A stretch of DNA of 64,000 nt from Micropruina glycogenica (GCF_039524395.1 NZ_BAAAGO010000035.1); one strand, 5' to 3'; numbered from the stretch's first letter, positions 7,942 to 17,153 are shown. Notes: a model not told the origin generated them from the letters alone. Numbers and translations: made by a program.

Positions 7942-8910
7942 TCAGAGGCCGACGCGGTCGAACTCGGCGATGGCCAACTGGCGTCCGAACGTCATCATCT
8001 CGTCGGCCCGGTCAAAGTCGAGCACCGAGCAACTGTCGGTCGGCACCCCGACCAGCACGTCGGGGGCGTTCAGCACATTACGGGCCAACTCGATGCGGGC
8101 CTGCATCAGATCAAGCGTGCGGCCCAGCATGTCGAGCAGGTTCACATCGGTCGGCAGGTCTTCGAACTCCAGCTCGACCGAGGGCTGCGGCGTCAGGTGT
8201 TTGGCGAGTTGCTTACCCACCCACGACGCGGCCAGCGCCTCGCCCAGCCGGTTCGACCACGGCTGCCGGGCGGCTTCTGCGATCTCGAGATCGTCGGCAA
8301 CCGCCTCGCCGTCGGCACTCGCGGTATCGGCAGATTCGTTGCTCGGCGACACCTGCCACAGGCCCGGCGGCTTGGCGAACAGCGAAACGCCCACGGTGAC
8401 CTGGCCGGGCATGTCCATGGTGGGGCCGATCGGCAGAGGGTTGAGCAGGCCGCCGTCCACGAGCAGCCGTTCGCCGATGCGCACCGGGGTGAACACGGCC
8501 GGAATCGCGATGGACGCCCGGATCGCCGCCAACAGCGAACCGGTGCGAAACCACACCTCGCGTTCGAGGTCGATGTCGGTGGCCACCGCCGTGTAGGGCA
8601 CTGGCAGGTCCTCGATGCGAACGTCGCCAACGAACCGGTGCAGCTCGTTCATCGCCTTCTGCAGCCGCACCAGCCCGGACGACCCCAGCGTCAGGTCGGT
8701 CAGCCGGCGCACATCCGAGCGGGTGAGGGTGCGGCAGTAGTCGGCGAAGTCGTCCAGTCGTCCGGCGGCCAGCACGCCACCGACCAGCGCGCCCATCGAC
8801 GTGCCCGCGATGCCGACCACCTCGTGCCCGCGGGCCTGCAACTCGTGGATCACACCCACGTGGGCGAACCCGCGCGCACCGCCCGACCCCAGCACCAGAT
8901 TCACCTGCAT
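7942..8910 (-). CDS. Patatin-like phospholipase
   Basis: A 322-residue serine acylhydrolase of the patatin/RssA family. The oxyanion loop is GSGGARG (8-14), the nucleophile elbow GTSMG has Ser38, and DGG supplies the catalytic Asp152, giving the Ser-Asp dyad. No signal peptide is visible, so it is cytoplasmic or peripheral. The C-terminal third after about residue 185 is a lineage-specific extension. It is divergent from the fatty-acid oxidation gene starting at 8990, which would fit a role in lipid turnover, though that is inference. Confidence 0.92.
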   Translation of the reverse strand: MQVNLVLGSGGARGFAHVGVIHELQARGHEVVGIAGTSMGALVGGVLAAGRLDDFADYCRTLTRSDVRRLTDLTLGSSGLVRLQKAMNELHRFVGDVRIEDLPVPYTAVATDIDLEREVWFRTGSLLAAIRASIAIPAVFTPVRIGERLLVDGGLLNPLPIGPTMDMPGQVTVGVSLFAKPPGLWQVSPSNESADTASADGEAVADDLEIAEAARQPWSNRLGEALAASWVGKQLAKHLTPQPSVELEFEDLPTDVNLLDMLGRTLDLMQARIELARNVLNAPDVLVGVPTDSCSVLDFDRADEMMTFGRQLAIAEFDRVGL

Positions 8911-8989
8911 GCGGCCCAGTCAATCACCCACGTGCCGGGTCTCGACAGGCGCCGACCGCCTAGCATCGAGGTGAGCAGGGAGGTCAAAC

Positions 8990-11245
8990 GTGAATGACGA
9001 CGTTCGCCGGGCAGTGGTGGTCGGAGCCGGGGCGATGGGGTCGGGCATCGCTGCCCAACTCGCCAACGCCGGGGTTGAGGTGTGGCTGCTCGACGTGGTG
9101 CCCGAGGGCGAAACCACCGACCGCTCGCGGCTGGCCCGCGACGCGATCGCCCGCCAAGTGAATTCTGCAGGCTTCATGTTGCCGGTGTTTGCCGATCGGG
9201 TGACCCCTGGCAACGTGATCGACGACGTGGCCACCTACACCACCGCTGACTGGGTGATCGAGGCCGTGTTCGAAGACCTGGCGGTGAAGCGCGACCTGTA
9301 CGCCACGATCGAGCGCCATCGGGGCGCCGACACGATGGTGACGTCGAACACGTCCACGATTCCGCTGGCGCAGTTGGTCGAGTGCCGCGACCCCGGCTTC
9401 GTGGCGCACTTCGGCATCACGCACTTCTTCAATCCGCCCCGGCAGATGCCGCTGCTCGAGGTGGTGGCCGGCCCCGACACCGACCCAGCCGTGGTCGAGC
9501 GGCTGATCACCGCCGGCGATCATCAGCTCGGAAAAACCGTGTTGCGCTGTCGCGACACTCCGGGCTTTCTGGCCAATCGCATCGGCAACTTCTGGATGGC
9601 GGTCGCGGCGTCAGAAGCGCTGCGGGGCGGTGTCGGCATCGAAACCGCCGATGCTGTGATGACCAGGCATTTCGGGACGCCCCGCACCGGCGTGTTCGGG
9701 CTGTTCGACCTGGTGGGCATCAACCTGGTGCCGCTGATCTGGACCAGCTTTCTGCGCCTGCTGCCCGCCGAGGACGCCTACCACCGCTTCGACATCACCA
9801 CCGACCCCACCTTCACCGGGCTGCTCGAACGGGGTCTGGTCGGACGCCGCGGCCCTGGCGGCTTCACCCGCCGCCAGAAGACCCCGGACGGTCCCGTCGA
9901 CGAGGTGCTCGACGTCGCCAACTTCACCTACCGCGCCCGGCATGCGCCGACCGACTCGGTGCTGGACGCCAAGGGGTTGCGGGCCGCCTGCGACACCCAG
10001 TCGCCCGGCGGCCGGTACGCGTGGGCGGTGCTGCGCGAGCTGATCGACTACTGCTGCACCACCGCGCCTCAGATCGCCGACCACGTCGGTTTGATCGACG
10101 ACGCCATGACCCTGGGTTACGCCTGGCAGGCGGGCCCGTTCGCCCTGGCCGACCGGGTGGGGCTGGACTGGCTGATCGAGCGGTTCGAGGCCGAGGGACG
10201 TCCGGTGCCTCCGTTGCTCACCCAGGCCCGCGACGCCGGTGGGTTCAGGCCGAGCCCGGGCCTGGTGCTGGCCGGCGACGGCACGGTGATCGAGGTGGCA
10301 CCGGGTCCGCTGACTGTGGCGCAGGCCGCCCGGGTGATGGTCGAGAACGACTCGGCCGCACTGGTCGACCTGGGCGACGGGGTGGCCTGCCTGGCCCTGC
10401 GCAGCAAGATGAACGTGTGCCAGCCGGGGCTGTTCGACGTGATCGACCAGGCCCTCGACATGGGCGAGGCGGGCGCCTTCAAGGCGCTGGTGATCGGCTC
10501 GGACCACCCCCGCGCCTTCTCGGCCGGCGCCAACCTGAACGTGTTCGCCGCCCTGGTCGACCGCAACGATCCGGACGAGTTGCGGCAGTTCACCGAGCGT
10601 GGCCAGCGGTCGTTCGCCCGACTTCGGGCGGCGTCGTTTCCAGTGGTGGCGGCGGCGCGCGGGCTGGCCCTGGGGGGCGGCTGTGAGCTGATGTTGGCCG
10701 CGCAACACGTGGTGGCGGCGGCCGAGTTGTACGCCGGGTTTCCCGAGCGCAAGGTCGGCCTGATTCCGGCCTGGGGCGGCGTGACGCGCACACTGATCCG
10801 GTCGTCTCTTAGGGGTTTGGCCGATCCGGCGGCGCGGGCGTTCGCGTTGGCGTCCACGTGTGTGATCAGCGGGTCGGCGTTCGAGGCGCAGGCCGGGGGT
10901 CTGCTGCTGCCGTCGGACGAGATCGTGCTGAACGCCTCGCGCGTGCTCGAGCGGGCCAAGGCGTCGGCTTTGGAGTTGGTGGGGGCCGAGCGCCGGCAAG
11001 AGCCTGCGACGTTCGCACTTCACGACCCCCGGCTCGAACCGCTGGACGCCTCGTGGGCGGACGCGTCCGAGACCGACCGGCGCATCGTTGGTGATCTGGC
11101 GGCGATGCTCACCGGTGCCGAGCAGGTCACCGAAGAGGAACTGCTGGCACGTGAACTCGACGTGGCGCTGAAACTGGTGGTGTTGCCGGCCAACCAGGCC
11201 CGCATGCGGCACATGCTGGCCACGAACAAGCCGCTGGAGAACTGA
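8990..11245 (+). CDS. 3-hydroxyacyl-CoA dehydrogenase / enoyl-CoA hydratase fusion
   Basis: Bifunctional beta-oxidation enzyme of 751 residues. The N-terminal NAD domain has VGAGAMGSG (about 10-18) and the catalytic His region THFFNPPRQMPLLEV, followed by two 3HCDH C-terminal domains. The C-terminal crotonase domain has FSAGANLN, LGGGCELMLAA and the second Glu in FPERKVGLIPAWGG. This order is the reverse of E. coli FadB and matches the FadN type. The GTG start has GGGAGG just upstream. No thiolase or acyl-CoA dehydrogenase lies nearby, so partners are elsewhere. Confidence 0.93.
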   Translation: MNDDVRRAVVVGAGAMGSGIAAQLANAGVEVWLLDVVPEGETTDRSRLARDAIARQVNSAGFMLPVFADRVTPGNVIDDVATYTTADWVIEAVFEDLAVKRDLYATIERHRGADTMVTSNTSTIPLAQLVECRDPGFVAHFGITHFFNPPRQMPLLEVVAGPDTDPAVVERLITAGDHQLGKTVLRCRDTPGFLANRIGNFWMAVAASEALRGGVGIETADAVMTRHFGTPRTGVFGLFDLVGINLVPLIWTSFLRLLPAEDAYHRFDITTDPTFTGLLERGLVGRRGPGGFTRRQKTPDGPVDEVLDVANFTYRARHAPTDSVLDAKGLRAACDTQSPGGRYAWAVLRELIDYCCTTAPQIADHVGLIDDAMTLGYAWQAGPFALADRVGLDWLIERFEAEGRPVPPLLTQARDAGGFRPSPGLVLAGDGTVIEVAPGPLTVAQAARVMVENDSAALVDLGDGVACLALRSKMNVCQPGLFDVIDQALDMGEAGAFKALVIGSDHPRAFSAGANLNVFAALVDRNDPDELRQFTERGQRSFARLRAASFPVVAAARGLALGGGCELMLAAQHVVAAAELYAGFPERKVGLIPAWGGVTRTLIRSSLRGLADPAARAFALASTCVISGSAFEAQAGGLLLPSDEIVLNASRVLERAKASALELVGAERRQEPATFALHDPRLEPLDASWADASETDRRIVGDLAAMLTGAEQVTEEELLARELDVALKLVVLPANQARMRHMLATNKPLEN

Positions 11246-11270
11246 CGCCGCAGCTGGTCGTTGCGTTGCA

Positions 11271-11380
11271 GATCCCGGCGTTCGCCGGGATGACGGAACG
11301 GCTGGGGTCGGCTGCGCGGGTCTGCGATCCCGGCTGACGGACGCCACTCGCCACGTCATCCCGGCGCCATGCCGGGATCT
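11271..11380. repeat. Pair of REP-like hairpins
   Basis: GATCCCGGCGTTCGCCGGGATGACGG (11271-11296, 26 bases) and, in the opposite orientation, CGTCATCCCGGCGCC followed by ATGCCGGGATCT (11354-11380). Both fold into GC hairpins and lie downstream of the beta-oxidation gene. Confidence 0.75.
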
Positions 11381-11417
11381 CTGCTACGCAGCGGGCGGCG
11401 ATGCCAGGATTGTGCGC

Positions 11418-12374
11418 ATGACGCAACCGCCACCGTCCAGTCAGCCGTCGATGCAGTGGGGGCCGCCGTCGGCGTTCACCCCCCAACCGGGCTACCCGCC
11501 GAGTCATCAGATGCCCGGCGGCTGGGCGGGCGACGTGCCGCCGCAGCGGCTCGCGGTGCCGACGGGCCCATCGGTGGCGCAGCTTCGGCATTGGGCCGAG
11601 ATGCCGTTCGTGATCGGCGGGCTGGCCGTCACCATCGTGGCCGGGGTTCTGGCGATCGCGATGATCAGCTACGGCGCCACCGAGCTGCCCACCTGGGCGC
11701 TGGCGGGCCTGCTGGCGGTGCTGACGCCGCTGATCGCGTTCTTCATGATTCGCTACCAGTTCTACAGCGTGGCCAGCAACGGCATTCCGGTGACGCCGCA
11801 CCAGTTGCCCGAGCTGTACGCGATCTACACCGAACTGCTGGCCAAGATGGACGTGCCCTGGACGCCGAATCTCTACGTCATCAACGGCAACGGCGTGCTG
11901 AACGCGTTCGCGTCCAAATGCCAGTTGAGAAGGGCCTACGTCACGCTGTTCAGTGATCTGGTCGACGTGGCGTACGAGCTGAACGACTTCACCGCGGTCA
12001 AGTTCGTGCTCGCGCATGAACTCGGGCACGTGAAGTGTCGGCACGTGTCGCTGTGGCGCATGCTCACCACTGCGGTGGTGCGGTTCGTGGGTCTGGACGC
12101 CACGATCATTCGCGCGCAGGAGTACACCGCCGACCGGTGCGCGTCGTACTACGTGCCCGAGGGAGCGCGCACGCTGGTGCTGCTGTACGCGGGCAAGCGG
12201 GTCTACCGCAACGTGAACATCGAGGCGTACATGGCGAGCATCGCGGCGCACAAAGACGGGCTGTGGCTGAAGCTGGTGAACCTGTTCTCGAGCCACCCGG
12301 TGGGGTTCAGGCGCATGGCGGCGCTGTATCAGGTGCAACTGCGCGGCTGGGACGTCCACGGCAAGATGCTGTGA
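11418..12374 (+). CDS. M48-family metalloprotease (HtpX-like)
   Basis: A 318-residue membrane protein. A Pro-rich cytoplasmic N-terminus is followed by two membrane segments (about 64-84 and 92-112) and a zinc protease domain with HELGH (200-204). The third ligand Glu235 is in AQEYTADR. This is the M48 architecture used for membrane protein quality control. It ends with a short helix region rather than further membrane segments. An in-frame GTG six bases upstream is possible, but AGGAT spacing favours the ATG. Confidence 0.88.
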   Translation: MTQPPPSSQPSMQWGPPSAFTPQPGYPPSHQMPGGWAGDVPPQRLAVPTGPSVAQLRHWAEMPFVIGGLAVTIVAGVLAIAMISYGATELPTWALAGLLAVLTPLIAFFMIRYQFYSVASNGIPVTPHQLPELYAIYTELLAKMDVPWTPNLYVINGNGVLNAFASKCQLRRAYVTLFSDLVDVAYELNDFTAVKFVLAHELGHVKCRHVSLWRMLTTAVVRFVGLDATIIRAQEYTADRCASYYVPEGARTLVLLYAGKRVYRNVNIEAYMASIAAHKDGLWLKLVNLFSSHPVGFRRMAALYQVQLRGWDVHGKML

Positions 12375-12387
12375 CAGCTGGGACGAG

Positions 12388-12421
12388 AGTTATCCACAGT
12401 GCTGTCCACATGGGGATAACT
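12388..12421. other. Inverted repeat with DnaA-box-like sequence
   Basis: AGTTATCC and GGATAACT are perfect 8-bp arms separated by 18 bases. The left arm continues as TTATCCACA (12390-12398), identical to the consensus DnaA box, and TGTCCACA lies inside. It directly follows the M48 gene, so it could equally be a terminator stem. Confidence 0.4.
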
Positions 12422-12480
12422 ACAGCGATGTAAGTCCGATCGTGCCCCTCGGCAGAACAGGCTCTTGTCCGGCGAGGTCG

Positions 12481-12865
12481 AAACTGAGACGAGCGACAGG
12501 AAATTGAGACGACGTGAGAATGAACCGGGGTTTCGCCGGGGAAGTTGAGACGAGCGTCAAGGTTCGAGCCGGCGGATTCAGACCCCAACGACACCCTGGA
12601 TTGTGAAGAGCCAGTAAAGAGTCACTTCGACTACCACGCAATCGTGACGCTTCTCTAGCGGTACCACCAGCCATCAGTGCTGCACTGGCGTGACGCGCTG
12701 ATCTGCCCCAGCTTGTGCGCGTGAAGGCACGATGGACACGCTGTCTGTCGTCCCTGGAGACTCTCCGGGCACGCACATCCGGGGAAGAGCGCTGAGTCTC
12801 ACTTCGTTGAGTCGGCCTCGGTCTCAGTTTGTTGCTCGGGAGCCTGCGGGATTCTCATTTGTCGC
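12481..12865. mobile_element. Possible IS21-type relic in a gene-free stretch
   Basis: Between the M48 gene and the 12970-13614 gene nearly 600 bases hold no credible gene. AAACTGAGACGAGCG, AAATTGAGACGACG and AAGTTGAGACGAGCG (12481, 12501 and 12542) face inverted copies GGTCTCAGTTTGTTGC and ATTCTCATTTGTCGC (about 12820 and 12851). AAACTGAGAC and GTCTCAGTTT are exact inverted 10-mers. Clusters of terminal repeats are typical of IS21-family ends; no transposase remains. This is inference from pattern only. Confidence 0.35.
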
Positions 12866-12969
12866 GGGTCGGACAGCTGCGCCAGCGAACAGGCCCATGC
12901 CGTGTTTGGTGCGGCGTGCCGCTCGTCCCGCGGAGGCTCCGGTCGGACCACTAACCCCACGGCACTCGC

Positions 12970-13614
12970 TCACTTCGATGCTTGGTCGGCGGTCGCGGGA
13001 GCGGCAACCGAATCAGTGAGGTCGGGTCGCACACCGACACCGAGCAGGGCCACCCCGAAGTGGATCAGCGTCTCGACGTACCCCGGATGCGTCCAGGCCG
13101 GTGCGAGGAAGCCGAGCAGCACGGTGATCGCCAGCACGGGAGTGATCGCGGCCAGCACCCGGGCGCCCACGCCACCGGAATGGCTGCGCAGCAGCGCCAG
13201 GCCGAGCAGAAGACTGCCCAGGATCATCACCAGGAACACGAAGGTGCCGATCACGTCATACGTCGCCCCCACGGGCGACTCGGACGACACGCCAGTCACG
13301 GTGAGGATCGGGCCGACCATGACGAAGGCGACGGCCATCACGGCGAAGGTCGGGATCAGCACCAGGCGCAGTACTCTGGCGAAACGATTCGCGGTGGCGA
13401 AACGGTCGCGTTCGCCGACCAGCACCCAGCCGAGCGCCGCGTAGGTGAGGCCGTGGACGAGGCCTCCGATCTCGCTCCACGCGGTGGCGCCGGAGTCGCC
13501 GGCGAAGACGGACGATTGCCCCGTGAGCCCGTGGGTGACGGCGTCACCGAGCGCGATGGCCGAGGTCAGGGTCGCTCCGATCAGAGCGAGCGTGTGGCGG
13601 CGGTCGAGCGTCAT
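12970..13614 (-). CDS. Integral membrane protein of unknown function
   Basis: A 214-residue protein with about six hydrophobic segments (for example TLALIGATLTSAIALGDAVT, and later TYDVIGTFVFLVMILGSLLL) and a short hydrophilic C-terminus. I do not recognise the family. It begins 169 bases from the divergent histidine kinase gene, so a link to that two-component system is possible. The start ATG at 13614 has a weak upstream purine stretch. Confidence 0.75.
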   Translation of the reverse strand: MTLDRRHTLALIGATLTSAIALGDAVTHGLTGQSSVFAGDSGATAWSEIGGLVHGLTYAALGWVLVGERDRFATANRFARVLRLVLIPTFAVMAVAFVMVGPILTVTGVSSESPVGATYDVIGTFVFLVMILGSLLLGLALLRSHSGGVGARVLAAITPVLAITVLLGFLAPAWTHPGYVETLIHFGVALLGVGVRPDLTDSVAAPATADQASK

Positions 13615-13783
13615 CGTCGTTCTCCTTCGCTGAGCCGGGTCGAGCCGGACGACGCAACGCTAGGCAAGGCTGCGGTCCGGCCGCGTCCTCCCCGCGGCAG
13701 CGACCGTGAGCGGCGTACGGACGACCGTCGCATCGTTCGAACGGAGGATGCGCGTTCCCCTGGGACGTTCTTATCCTGAGGTG

Positions 13784-15394
13784 ATGAGCCGGAACGGGTT
13801 CGGCACCGACGCCAGTGTCGGTACTGCCGCGGTGGTGACCGCGGCGAGCTTCGTGGCGGCTTTGATCGCCTGGGTGACCGGCTCTCCGGTGATCGACGGG
13901 GTGTTCATCGCCATCGTGCTCGCCGTCTTCGCTCTGGTGCTGCGCGGCACGGTGATCAGCGTGCGCACGGCGACGGTCGCGCGGCGGGTGGCGGCGGAGT
14001 TGGCGACGACGCAGCCGTCCAGGGTGGCTCGCGAGGCGGTGCGCCAGGAGCGTCGCAGGCTGGCCGACGACATTGCCGCTTCGCTGCATGAGGCCATCAG
14101 GCAGTTGCGGTCCGACGCCGATGCGGCGCTGGGGGCGGCGGATCCGCTGCCGTCCATCCGACGGATCCGCGACCACAGCCGGATAGCGACCAGCGAGCTG
14201 CGCCGGCAGCTGGGCCTACTCAGCGCGCCCGAAGCCGAGGTGGTCGATGACCCGCCGGACGGTGCCGCGCCGGTACACACTCCGCGCGACCTGGTGCTGG
14301 GGCTGTCAGCCGTGGCGCTGGCGCTGTTGGAGTGCCTCGTCACCCCTCTGTTCGAGGGGGAGTCGCCACAGGCTGCCAGCACGGCGTTGACGGTTCTGGT
14401 CGCGGCAGCCGGTCTGGGCCGGCGGCACTCGCCGGCCCTGGCGGCTGGTGCGATGTCCGTCGGTTACCTGGCCGCCATCCCGCTGCAGGTCCCGATCCAG
14501 AGCGGATTCTGGTCCATGCTGGCCGTCGCCCCGCTGATCTGGACGGTGTGCGCCACGCCGGGGAGCCGCCGAACCGACCTGGCGGCGATCGCCCTGCTCT
14601 GCCTGGCCAGTGGTGTGAGCGTGGGCCGGCTCGACCCGGACAACCTTGGGTTGTGGCTCGTGGTGCTGGTGGTGTCGGTGGGTGGCGGTCTGATCGTGGG
14701 CCGGTCGCGACGACACACGGCCGATTCTCAACTGGTCGCCGAGCTCCGGCGCGGCGAACTGGCCGCGGCTGCGGAAGTGGCGGTGGCAGCCGAACAGCGG
14801 GTGTTCGCCCACGAACTGCACGATGTCGTGTCGCACGCGATCGGCCTAGTCGCGGTGCAGGCCAGTGCGGCCGAGGTGAGCTGGCCGAACGATCGAGAGG
14901 CCACCCGGCACTGCCTGCGCGTCGTGCGCGACAGCGCAGCACACGCTGCCGACGAACTGGACCGGCTCCTTACTTCCGACCATCCGGACGCTACGGCAAG
15001 GCAGCCCCGGGGCACGCCCGCCGACCTGGACGACCTCGCCTGCCGGATCCGGCTGGCCGGCACCCCGGTCACCCTCGAGGTTGCCACGGCGGCGCGGTCC
15101 GAGGTGGGGCCCACGGCCTACCGCGTCGTACAGGAGGCCCTGACCAACGTCGTCCGCCACGCTCCCGGCGCGTCGGCGCGGGTGGTGATCGCCCTGGACG
15201 ATCAGGGCAACACCCTCGTGCGGGTCACCGACACGGGCCCGCCGGTCACGGGCGTCCGCCGCGGCTTCGGGCTGGTCGGGCTCGGCGAGCGCGTCGAACT
15301 CGCCGGCGGAACGCTCGAGGCGGGGCCGACGGGCCAACTTGGCGGCTTCACGGTGAGTGCGACGCTGCCGGCGCTGGCGGGCCTCCTGCGATGA
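13784..15394 (+). CDS. NarL-type sensor histidine kinase with a second, degenerate DHp helix
   Basis: A 536-residue membrane kinase. Two hydrophobic segments (about 12-56) are followed by a cytoplasmic helix ERRRLADDIAASLHEAI (89-105), a second membrane region (about 170-305), then the HisKA_3 box FAHELHDVVSHAIGL with His346 and an HATPase_c domain (VQEALTNVVRHA, then GFGLVGLGERV). The 89-105 helix aligns with HisKA_3, but the phosphoacceptor position is Ala98. In-frame starts at 13706 and 13748 are alternatives. It overlaps the response regulator by ATGA. Confidence 0.88.
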   Translation: MSRNGFGTDASVGTAAVVTAASFVAALIAWVTGSPVIDGVFIAIVLAVFALVLRGTVISVRTATVARRVAAELATTQPSRVAREAVRQERRRLADDIAASLHEAIRQLRSDADAALGAADPLPSIRRIRDHSRIATSELRRQLGLLSAPEAEVVDDPPDGAAPVHTPRDLVLGLSAVALALLECLVTPLFEGESPQAASTALTVLVAAAGLGRRHSPALAAGAMSVGYLAAIPLQVPIQSGFWSMLAVAPLIWTVCATPGSRRTDLAAIALLCLASGVSVGRLDPDNLGLWLVVLVVSVGGGLIVGRSRRHTADSQLVAELRRGELAAAAEVAVAAEQRVFAHELHDVVSHAIGLVAVQASAAEVSWPNDREATRHCLRVVRDSAAHAADELDRLLTSDHPDATARQPRGTPADLDDLACRIRLAGTPVTLEVATAARSEVGPTAYRVVQEALTNVVRHAPGASARVVIALDDQGNTLVRVTDTGPPVTGVRRGFGLVGLGERVELAGGTLEAGPTGQLGGFTVSATLPALAGLLR

Positions 15395-16041
15395 TCCGCG
15401 TGGTGGTGGTCGATGACAACGCATTGCTGCGCGCCGGCCTGATCACCGTGCTGAACAGTGCGGAGGACATCGAGGTGGTCGGCGAAGCAGACGGGGGTCG
15501 GCGTGCGCTGACGATCGTTGAAGCGACACGTCCGGACCTGGTGCTGATGGACGTCGAGATGCCGGACGGCGACGGCATCAGTGCCACAGAGCGGATCCTC
15601 CAGCGATCTCCGCAGGTTCGGGTGCTGATTCTCACCATGTTCGACCTCGACGAATACGTGATCACCGCCCTGCGTGCCGGAGCCTCCGGGTTCCTGCTGA
15701 AGACCACCGACCCCCAAACCCTGATCGACAGCGTGCGAGAGAACGCGGCCGGCCGTACGACCCTCGGGCCCACCGTGGTCGCCCGTCTGATCGACAGCTT
15801 TGTGAGTCGACCGGCGAAGCCGGTGGTGCAGGTTCCCGGCCTGGCCGATCTGACCGGACGCGAAGTCGACGTGCTGCGTTCGATGGCGCGCGGCCAGTCC
15901 AACGCCGAGATCGCCGGCGAGCTCTATCTGGCCGAAACCACGGTGAAGACCCACGTCGCCCGGATCCTGGCCAAGCTGGGGGTGCGTGACCGGCTGCAGG
16001 CGGTGGTGCTCGCCCATCGCTCCGGACTGGCGGCGGGCTGA
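15391..16041 (+). CDS. NarL/LuxR-type response regulator
   Basis: A 216-residue DNA-binding regulator. The receiver domain has the acidic pair VVDDN near the N-terminus and phosphoacceptor Asp54 in DLVLMDVEM. The C-terminal LuxR HTH reads LTGREVDVLRSMARGQSN, then AETTVKTHVARILAKLGV. The start overlaps the kinase stop (ATGA), so translation is coupled and the two form a cognate pair. Target genes are unknown; the neighbouring membrane protein and hydrolase are candidates. Confidence 0.94.
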   Translation: MIRVVVVDDNALLRAGLITVLNSAEDIEVVGEADGGRRALTIVEATRPDLVLMDVEMPDGDGISATERILQRSPQVRVLILTMFDLDEYVITALRAGASGFLLKTTDPQTLIDSVRENAAGRTTLGPTVVARLIDSFVSRPAKPVVQVPGLADLTGREVDVLRSMARGQSNAEIAGELYLAETTVKTHVARILAKLGVRDRLQAVVLAHRSGLAAG

Positions 16042-16077
16042 CCATCGGCCCGAACCCCACCATCTGAAGGGACGTGC

Positions 16078-17076
16078 TTACGTGTCGTGTGTCGCCCAGA
16101 ACTGGCCGAGTTCGGCGGCCAAGGGTTCGGCTACCTGCATCGGTAGCGAGTGTGTGGTGTTCGGCCACACTTTGGCGGTCACGTCGCCGATGAGTTCCGC
16201 CTTGGCCAGCGACGCCTCCCCTTCGGTGATGGGGCTGTTGTCTGCGAGCGCCACGTAGACCGGCATGGTCAGACCCCGGAGCTGGTCGCCGGAGAGCGGA
16301 CGCGGCGTGGGCAACTCGGCAGAATATGCGGTGCCTCCGAGCGTGATCATCCGCGTGACAGGGTTGGCCTGATCGAGCCTGCTGAGATCTTCCCCCGCTA
16401 TCTTCGCGACGGCCGCGTCCCGCCACGCCTGGGGCAGGAACGGAAGCGTGGCTGGCACCGACCACAGCAGGGTGCCCAGGGGCGGCCAGCGCAACACGAA
16501 GGTCGGCTCGAGCAGGGTGAGCGTCTTGACGCGCCCGGAACGGTGGACGGCGAGCGCGGCGGCGCTGGCCGCACCGAAGGAGTGTCCGACGAGGTGGGCG
16601 CGGTCGATGTGAAGCGCGGCCAGTGCTTCGTCGATCCAGGTCGCCTGGTCGACGGGCCCGGTGAGGGGTGTGGACTGGGTGGACAGCCCGGCGTCGCCGA
16701 TTGCGTCCAGCGCGTACACCGTGCGCCGGGCGAGTAGTCCGGGCAGGTTCTCCGACCACATCGGGACGCCACTGCCGCGGCCCGCAAGCAGGACCACCGG
16801 GTCACCGGTGGCCGCCGGATTCACCCAGGCGTAGGCGTGCACCGTGCCGAACGACGTCGGGACGTCGAAGGTGCTGGTCGGGGAAGGCATCAGGGCCAGT
16901 GCCTCGGTGTACGCGTCCACGTACGCAGCTCGGTCGGCGGCACTACGGAAGTGCCCGACCTGGGGTGAGGCGGTTAACCAGCTGACGGCCTGGGCAACTG
17001 CGAGGGCACAGACCACCACAGTCACCACCCGGCGCAGGCGACGTGGCGCACGGGGTCTCGGCTGGGGTGCTCGCAT
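16078..17076 (-). CDS. Alpha/beta hydrolase, membrane-anchored
   Basis: A 332-residue protein with one N-terminal membrane segment (about 16-36) and an extracytoplasmic alpha/beta-hydrolase fold. The nucleophile elbow is GHSFGAA with Ser166, the oxyanion region LLAGRGSGVPMW, and the likely catalytic His in NTTHSLPMQ near the C-terminus. I start at the ATG at 17076; an in-frame start at 17142 would lie inside the proposed operator. Divergent from a TetR regulator that probably represses it. The substrate is unknown. Confidence 0.87.
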   Translation of the reverse strand: MRAPQPRPRAPRRLRRVVTVVVCALAVAQAVSWLTASPQVGHFRSAADRAAYVDAYTEALALMPSPTSTFDVPTSFGTVHAYAWVNPAATGDPVVLLAGRGSGVPMWSENLPGLLARRTVYALDAIGDAGLSTQSTPLTGPVDQATWIDEALAALHIDRAHLVGHSFGAASAAALAVHRSGRVKTLTLLEPTFVLRWPPLGTLLWSVPATLPFLPQAWRDAAVAKIAGEDLSRLDQANPVTRMITLGGTAYSAELPTPRPLSGDQLRGLTMPVYVALADNSPITEGEASLAKAELIGDVTAKVWPNTTHSLPMQVAEPLAAELGQFWATHDT

Positions 17077-17114
17077 CCGCGCTCCGCTCTCTGTAGTACG
17101 TGCGTCTCGTTGCA

Positions 17115-17153
17115 ATACAGATGTATCGTAGACCAAAGTCAATACGTTTGTAC
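17115..17153. promoter_or_regulatory. Candidate TetR operators (tandem dyads)
   Basis: ATACA-GA-TGTAT (17115-17126) is a perfect dyad, and 27 bases further ATACG-TT-TGTAC (17142-17153) is an imperfect copy. Both lie between the divergent hydrolase and TetR starts, where such a regulator would bind. Confidence 0.5.

Noticed and set aside
9611..11359. Long minus-strand open frame opposite the beta-oxidation fusion gene
   Set aside because: Composition is Gly/Arg/His-rich with no motif; the plus-strand gene has complete HCDH and crotonase motifs.
12732..13019. Short plus-strand frame in the gene-free stretch at 12.4-13.0 kb
   Set aside because: No ribosome-binding site or family, it overlaps the 3' end of the membrane-protein gene, and its sequence comes from the inverted repeats.
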